A stretch of 12,123 bases of DNA from CAYFIW01 sp964343265 (GTDB lineage Bacteria > Chloroflexota > Dehalococcoidia > Lucifugimonadales > UBA826). The notes beneath the pieces were generated by a model, which searched no databases, was not told the DNA's origin, and worked only from the letters and a program-made list of their open reading frames with translations. Below, piece by piece: positions 7,617 through 12,123 of the stretch; the first letter of the stretch is position 1, and each line of letters opens with the position of its first letter. The DNA is taken from contig CAYFIW010000044.1 in assembly GCA_964343265.1 (NCBI GenBank), forward strand, positions 1 through 12,123, written 5' to 3'. The translations under genes and the position numbers were made by a program.

Positions 7617-9350
7617 ATGACAACTCAAACCCCAACGTATAGACCGCCAGTGAGAGGTATGACACATATGGTTTCCGCTGGCCATTACCTCGCTGCTTCA
7701 GCCGGCTACAGAATCTTGGAACAAGGTGGTAATGCCATAGATGCGGGAGTAGCATCAGGTATCGTTATAAATGTAACCCTCCCGAACGCCACTAATTTCG
7801 GAGGAGTTGCACCGATAATGGTTTACATGGCGGACACTGACGAAACAAAAACTATTAGTGGATTGGGGAGATGGCCCAAAAAGACTTCTATCGATTCATT
7901 TGATAATGATATTCCGAAAGGAATCGATCGAACGATCGTTCCTTCCGCACCAGATGCTTGGTTAACCGCACTGGCTGAATATGGAACGATGTCACTTGAG
8001 CAAATTCTTCAACCTGCCCTGGAATTGGCTGAAGACGGCTTTCCCATATCTTCTACAGCGGCGAATCTTTTGAAAAAACTTTCTTCCACAGTAGACAAAG
8101 ATGCTCCGGAATGGAAATCAACTTTTGATTTATTCGCTTCTGAAGGAAGAATTCTCGACGAAGGAGACATTTTAAGACAACCAGATTTGGCGAGAACATT
8201 CAGAAGATTAATAGCAGCGGAACAAGATGCAAAAAAGGAAGGACGAAAAGAGGCCATAACGGCTGCACGCGATTTTTTCTACAAAGGAGATATCGCAAAG
8301 GAAATAGTCGAATACAGTGACAGTCTCGGCGGCCTTTTATCTCTCTCGGACATGGCTGAATTTCACGTAGAAATCGAAAATCCAACTGTGGCTAATTACA
8401 AAGATTACGAAATATTAACTTGTGGACCATGGTCCCAAGGTCCTGTCACCGCTCAAGTGTTACAAATTTTGGAAAACGATGATATATCTACCATCCCACA
8501 AAATACTCCGGATTATATTCATTTGCTGTCACAAGCATTTAACTTGGCCTTTGCTGATCGGCATGAATTTTATGGAGATCCAGATTTTATCGACGTTCCG
8601 ATTGTTGGGCTCTTATCCAAGGAGTATACGACGGCACAAAGAGACCGAATTTCGATGCAAAACGCTTTTACTGAAATGCCAGATCCTGGTAATCCATGGA
8701 TATATGAGGGTAGAAATGGCCAAAACACCTTAAAACACCCAGATATCAACAGAGACAGATTGGAACAAGATACCTCTTATACATGTGTCGTAGATAAATG
8801 GGGCAATTCCTTCTCGGCGACACCCAGTGATGCGGTATTTGGTTCTCCTATAGTACCTAGTTTAGGTTTGATGATATCCTCTCGTGGTACTCAAAGCTGG
8901 CTTGATCCTGATCATCCTTCCTCAGTGGCTCCATGGAAGAGACCTAGGTTGACTCCAAATCCGGCAATGGCTTTTAAAAACGGAAGGCTGTTTATGCCAT
9001 TTGGCACCCCCGGTGGTGATGCACAGTGTCCCGCAATGGTTCAAACATTCTTGAACGTTGTTGAATTCGGCATGAACCCGCAGGCAGCGATAGAGGCTCC
9101 GCGTTTCGTCCCGTGGAATTTCCCTAATTCGTTTTGGCCCCATGCCTATCACCCGGGATTAATTCATTTGGAAGGACGAATCTCTAGAGAGGTAGGTCAA
9201 AATCTATCTACTAGAGGCCACAAGGTCGAGTTCATTGATGATTGGTCCCCCAGTACCGGCGCAATGTCATGCATACTCGTAGATCAAGAAACCGGATCCT
9301 TAAGCGCTGGTGCAGATCCTAGAAGGGATGCTTACGCTATTGGTAGGTAA
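7617..9350 (+). CDS. Gamma-glutamyltransferase-fold Ntn hydrolase, cytoplasmic, with divergent substrate pocket
   Basis: Members of this family are made as one chain that cleaves itself before a Thr, which then attacks gamma-glutamyl or other amide bonds. The 577-residue length fits. Family landmarks are MVSAGHYLAASAG with EQGGNAIDAGVA (18-46), PSAPDAWLTALAEYGTMSLE (109-128), LAEDGFPIS (137-145), the nucleophile block DTSYTCVVDKWGN (385-397) with Thr386 at the expected cleavage point, FGTPGGD (462-468) and GADPRRDAYAIG (565-576). No signal peptide is visible, unlike the exported E. coli Ggt. Compared with E. coli Ggt from memory, Thr391 is kept (Thr386) but Asn411, Gln430, Asp433 and Ser462/Ser463 are replaced, so glutathione is an uncertain substrate. 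An acylase or other amidase activity is possible. The next CoA-transferase begins 28 bases downstream. I give no symbol because ggt would overstate the specificity. Confidence 0.93.
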   Translation: MTTQTPTYRPPVRGMTHMVSAGHYLAASAGYRILEQGGNAIDAGVASGIVINVTLPNATNFGGVAPIMVYMADTDETKTISGLGRWPKKTSIDSFDNDIPKGIDRTIVPSAPDAWLTALAEYGTMSLEQILQPALELAEDGFPISSTAANLLKKLSSTVDKDAPEWKSTFDLFASEGRILDEGDILRQPDLARTFRRLIAAEQDAKKEGRKEAITAARDFFYKGDIAKEIVEYSDSLGGLLSLSDMAEFHVEIENPTVANYKDYEILTCGPWSQGPVTAQVLQILENDDISTIPQNTPDYIHLLSQAFNLAFADRHEFYGDPDFIDVPIVGLLSKEYTTAQRDRISMQNAFTEMPDPGNPWIYEGRNGQNTLKHPDINRDRLEQDTSYTCVVDKWGNSFSATPSDAVFGSPIVPSLGLMISSRGTQSWLDPDHPSSVAPWKRPRLTPNPAMAFKNGRLFMPFGTPGGDAQCPAMVQTFLNVVEFGMNPQAAIEAPRFVPWNFPNSFWPHAYHPGLIHLEGRISREVGQNLSTRGHKVEFIDDWSPSTGAMSCILVDQETGSLSAGADPRRDAYAIGR

Positions 9351-9378
9351 TTTCAATTCGGTGGGCGATAACGACCAT

Positions 9379-10575
9379 ATGGGCCTGCTAACAGGGCTAA
9401 AGGTTTTAGAGATAGGGGAACATGTATCCGCGCCTTATGCTGCTGCTAATTTCGTTAGGTTAGGTGCTGAAGTCGTCAAAATAGAGCCACCTCGAGGGGA
9501 CATATCAAGGAAACATGGACCCTACCCTAATAATATTCCAGACATGGAACAGAGCGCTTTATTTCTAGCTCATAATCATGGAAAAAAAAGTGTTTTATTG
9601 GATCTGAACACTTCAGCTGGACAAAGTCATCTTAAGGCTATGATCCCTCATTTCGACCTCGTTGTGGAGAACCAAAAACTTGGTTTCTTTGACGCCCGTT
9701 CTTTAGGGTTCAGTGAAATGAATAGGATTAATCCTTCCATTATTTGGATATCAATATTGCCATTTGGTGAAATAGGTCCTTATTCAAATTATCTTGCTGA
9801 TGATTTAATACTGTTTCACATGAGCGGAAACGCACATGGCATGATTGGTCCTGTGGAAAACCCGAACCTAGAACCTCCGATAAGAGCGGGGGGGTATCAA
9901 TCACATATGGTGGCCGGATTAACCGCTTCTACGGCTGCAATGATTGCTAACTATAGAAGACTGAATACCGGTGAAGGATGCAGGATAGTCGTTTCCGAAT
10001 TGAACTCCATGATAACTATGGCAATTAGTGGAATCGCCAATACTGCGTTCGGCCACCCACCCCCTACCCGACAACTCTCCAAGGTTGAAGGATCCTCAAT
10101 AGGAGGTATGGTTTCGGCTATAGGTGGCGTCTTAAAATGTAATGATGGGTATGTAGCGATTTCTCCACGAGAGGATGCTCAATGGGAACGTTGGCTAGAT
10201 ATATTAGGCCATCCTGATTGGTCAAAGGAGGAAAAGTTCCTCTCCAGAGAAGGGAGACAAAACAATGTTTCCGAATTGTGGGACCTACTTACAGAATGGT
10301 CTTCTCGCAAGTCAAAATTTGATATTGCTAAGTGGGGACAGGAAAAACGGATACCTTGTTTTCCTGTAAATACTATTCAAGATTTATTGGTAGATAAACA
10401 CTTAGAGGCTCGAGAATTTTTCGTAGAAATAAAGCATACTCAAAGTGGTAGCCTATTGCACCCTGGGTTGCCATATAAATTGAATAATGCAGATTTACCC
10501 AAAGGCATGATTTCGGCTCCTACACTAGGGGAACACACAGAAGAGATTTTTGAACGGTATGTCAGAAATGAATAA
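9379..10575 (+). CDS. Family III (CaiB/BaiF) CoA-transferase homologue with His at the catalytic Asp position (A-type)
   Basis: This 398-residue protein has the family fold: LTGLKVLEIGEHVSAPYAA (4-22), GAEVVKIEPPRGD (29-41), GPYSN (133-137), TGEG (197-200), and the C-terminal GLPYKLNNAD and SAPTLGEHTEE tail. At the nucleophile position, where the two other complete paralogues in this window read YADPVSG and WADPWVG, this one reads QSHMVAG, with His176 (codon 9904-9906) in place of Asp. The usual ENFRPG segment is also altered, to ENQKLG. It may therefore be a non-catalytic partner or act differently. It overlaps the next CoA-transferase gene, which keeps the Asp. The ATG at 9379 was chosen because the family motif begins within a few residues. 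A GTG at 9361 would add six residues, and neither start has a well-spaced ribosome site (GGTGGG at 9360-9365 is 13 bases away). Confidence 0.92.
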   Translation: MGLLTGLKVLEIGEHVSAPYAAANFVRLGAEVVKIEPPRGDISRKHGPYPNNIPDMEQSALFLAHNHGKKSVLLDLNTSAGQSHLKAMIPHFDLVVENQKLGFFDARSLGFSEMNRINPSIIWISILPFGEIGPYSNYLADDLILFHMSGNAHGMIGPVENPNLEPPIRAGGYQSHMVAGLTASTAAMIANYRRLNTGEGCRIVVSELNSMITMAISGIANTAFGHPPPTRQLSKVEGSSIGGMVSAIGGVLKCNDGYVAISPREDAQWERWLDILGHPDWSKEEKFLSREGRQNNVSELWDLLTEWSSRKSKFDIAKWGQEKRIPCFPVNTIQDLLVDKHLEAREFFVEIKHTQSGSLLHPGLPYKLNNADLPKGMISAPTLGEHTEEIFERYVRNE

Positions 10576-11740
10576 TCTACCCCTATCAGGTCTACGTATA
10601 TTGGATTTCAGTTGGATTATTGCAGGCCCAACAGCAGCAAGGCATCTCGCTTTAATGGGTGCAGAGGTTATAAAAATTGGTAGCTCAAGAAGACCAGATC
10701 CATCTTCTAGAGGAGCTCCTTTCCAAGTTTACAATCAATCCAAAGAGTATTGTGCCCTTAACTTATCGACTCAAGAGGGGTTGAACATCGCCAAAGAACT
10801 CGTCTCTACCAGTGATGTTGTAATAGAAAATTTTGCGGCAGGGGTGTTTGAAAGAATCGGTTTAGATTATGTGACCCTTAAAAATATACGTCCCGATGTC
10901 ATTATGGTTTCTTCAGCCGGAACTGGGCACACTGGGCCTGATAAAGACTATGTTGCTTACGGGAGCCTGCTGCAACACTACACTGGGTGGAACACAATTT
11001 CCGGTAATGGTGATGGTGAACCCATTAAGGGGGGGCTCTGGGCTGATCCATGGGTTGGGATGGAGCTGGCTATGATCACTGTTGCGGCAATAAACCATAG
11101 GATGGCGACAGGCAAAGGACAGTATATTGATTTTTCAATGGCAGAGTCTCTCACAGCGTCAATTCCTACAGGTCTATTGGAATATCAGATGACAAACTCT
11201 CTGCCTGTTCCGAATGGGAATGAGGATCCCATTAACTCACCCCATGGTCTCTATAAGTGCCAAGGCGACGATGAATGGATTGCGATTAGCATACAAAATA
11301 CCACTCAGTGGCAAAATTTATGTATAACTATAGGGAAAAAAGAAATGTCGCTTGATTGCAGGTTTGCATCTCCACAACAGCGGAGGGATAACATTTCTGA
11401 AATAGATTCCCTAATAACAGAGTTCACTTCAGGGTTAACCCCTCACAAGGCGATGGAAATTCTTCAGGCTAACGGAATACCCTCCGGCCCTTCAATTAAT
11501 ATAGCTCAAGTCTATGAGGATCCCCATACGACCGACTCGGGCTATCTCACCCCTCGAATTTATCCAGATGGGGTTACAAGATTAATGCCAGGGATGCCAT
11601 GGACATCCAACATAGAGAACTCAATTCATCAGGAGGCCGCTCCTGACATTGGGGACAGCAACCTTCGAATTTATAAAGATTTGATGGGAATCTCATCTGA
11701 AGACTATGAAACCTATCTAGAAAACCAAATAATTTATTAG
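10559..11740 (+). CDS. Family III (CaiB/BaiF) CoA-transferase, catalytic Asp present (B-type copy 2)
   Basis: This 393-residue protein is complete and canonical: LPLSGLRILDFSWIIAGP (7-24), GAEVIKIG (34-41), DVVIENFAAGVFERIGL (86-102), the nucleophile Asp163 in WADPWVG (codon 11045-11047), TGKGQYIDFSMAE (184-196), SPHGLYKC (227-234) and DEWIAISI (238-245). It resembles the B-type protein at 123-1328, and both lack the GEHT tail seen in the A-type proteins. The start is either ATG 10559 (17-base overlap with the upstream gene) or ATG 10568 (8-base overlap, ATGAATAA, mirroring the first junction). Neither has a strong ribosome site, which points to translational coupling. The first is given because it yields the longer product. 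The tight overlap with the His-bearing paralogue suggests the two proteins form a complex. The substrate is unknown. Confidence 0.95.
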   Translation: MSEMNNLPLSGLRILDFSWIIAGPTAARHLALMGAEVIKIGSSRRPDPSSRGAPFQVYNQSKEYCALNLSTQEGLNIAKELVSTSDVVIENFAAGVFERIGLDYVTLKNIRPDVIMVSSAGTGHTGPDKDYVAYGSLLQHYTGWNTISGNGDGEPIKGGLWADPWVGMELAMITVAAINHRMATGKGQYIDFSMAESLTASIPTGLLEYQMTNSLPVPNGNEDPINSPHGLYKCQGDDEWIAISIQNTTQWQNLCITIGKKEMSLDCRFASPQQRRDNISEIDSLITEFTSGLTPHKAMEILQANGIPSGPSINIAQVYEDPHTTDSGYLTPRIYPDGVTRLMPGMPWTSNIENSIHQEAAPDIGDSNLRIYKDLMGISSEDYETYLENQIIY

Positions 11741-11743
11741 GAG
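11739..11743 (+). promoter_or_regulatory. Ribosome binding site of the crotonase gene
   Basis: AGGAG begins within the stop codon of the preceding CoA-transferase and lies nine bases before the ATG at 11753. It is the best Shine-Dalgarno match in the window and fixes the crotonase start. Confidence 0.7.
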
Positions 11744-11752
11744 AATCCGAAA

Positions 11753-12123
11753 ATGGCGGTAGATTACATAAGAAGAGACGGAATCGGGTACGTGACCATT
11801 AACAATCCATCTAAGGCCAACATATTAGATAGGCAAACTTCCAATGATATTAGTGAAATTTGGAAAGATATATGGGAAGACCCAGACGTTAGAGCTGTTA
11901 TATTGACCGGTACTGGTGATCGGCATTTCTGCGCTGGCCATAACCTCGATTCACGGCCTGATATAACAGCTGAAGAAAGAGAAAGGATAAGAGCGGAAAA
12001 TATATTCTGGCCTCTTGCAGGAACTGTTAACGGAGCACGGATTGGTGCCGATGGAAGATTGGGAGATCATTACCCACAGATCTGGAAACCAGTTATTGGA
12101 GCCATAAATGGCTGGGCTGCTGG
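11753..12123 (+). CDS. Enoyl-CoA hydratase/isomerase (crotonase family), 5' part, cut by window end
   Basis: The first 123 codons are present and open to the window end. Crotonase-fold enzymes stabilise an enolate of an acyl-CoA thioester, most often for hydration or isomerisation. The sequence starts MAVDYIRRDGIGYVTINNP, then shows DPDVRAVILTGTGDRHFCAG with the first oxyanion-hole block FCAGHNL (59-65) and KPVIGAINGWAAG (112-124) leading into the second. Between these blocks is a segment of about 45 residues, longer than the usual linker of 30-40, including GARIGADGRLGDHYPQIW (94-111). The catalytic Glu region lies mostly beyond the end, so the exact reaction cannot be assigned. The gene starts 12 bases after the CoA-transferase and is probably in the same operon, consistent with CoA activation followed by a beta-oxidation-like step. 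Confidence 0.92.
   Translation, partial: MAVDYIRRDGIGYVTINNPSKANILDRQTSNDISEIWKDIWEDPDVRAVILTGTGDRHFCAGHNLDSRPDITAEERERIRAENIFWPLAGTVNGARIGADGRLGDHYPQIWKPVIGAINGWAA

Noticed and set aside
8422..8733. Alternative + strand open frame of 103 codons inside the Ntn hydrolase gene
   Set aside because: The main frame here carries family motifs on both sides, and the alternative product has no recognisable features.
1..12123. A defence island, CRISPR array, prophage or insertion sequence
   Set aside because: No direct-repeat array, integrase, transposase, toxin-antitoxin pair or phage gene is visible; the nuclease alone does not make a defence system.

Overview
The window is a gene-dense, moderately AT-rich stretch of bacterial chromosome in which every gene lies on the + strand. 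Seven complete protein genes are flanked by the 3' end of one gene and the 5' end of another. Gaps between genes are 75 bases or shorter, and several genes overlap. Three features together suggest a marine Chloroflexota, of the SAR202/Dehalococcoidia type: many family III (CaiB/BaiF) CoA-transferase paralogues, a large Thr/Pro-linker lipoprotein with PD40 repeats, and crotonase and gamma-glutamyltransferase-like enzymes alongside them. This is inference from gene content; no marker gene such as rRNA is present.

Layout. Bases 2-130 encode the C-terminus of a CaiB-type CoA-transferase. A complete CaiB-type CoA-transferase (123-1328) overlaps it by 8 bases. Next come a 1214-residue secreted lipoprotein with PD40 propeller repeats and a DUF2927-like C-terminal domain (1345-4989), QueC for queuosine/7-deazaguanine synthesis (5028-5705), a RecB-like plus RNase H-like nuclease of the TM0106 type starting at TTG (5763-7541), and a cytoplasmic gamma-glutamyltransferase-fold Ntn hydrolase (7617-9350). 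A second pair of overlapping CaiB-type CoA-transferases follows (9379-10575 and 10559-11740). The 5' part of a crotonase-fold enoyl-CoA hydratase/isomerase closes the window (11753 to beyond the end).

How they may work together. The two CoA-transferase pairs look like the same A-B arrangement occurring twice. Each A member ends in a GEHT-type tail, and each B member starts inside the end of A and carries the canonical Asp nucleophile. In the only complete A member, the nucleophile position aligns with His. This suggests a hetero-oligomeric enzyme with one catalytic and one non-catalytic or altered subunit. Together with the downstream crotonase, the second pair looks like the start of a pathway that activates a carboxylic acid as its CoA thioester and then hydrates or isomerises it. 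The substrate cannot be read from the sequence. The middle block (lipoprotein, QueC, nuclease) has no obvious functional tie to the CoA-transferases. No RNA genes, CRISPR arrays, insertion sequences or clear intrinsic terminators were seen, and no gap reaches 300 bases.
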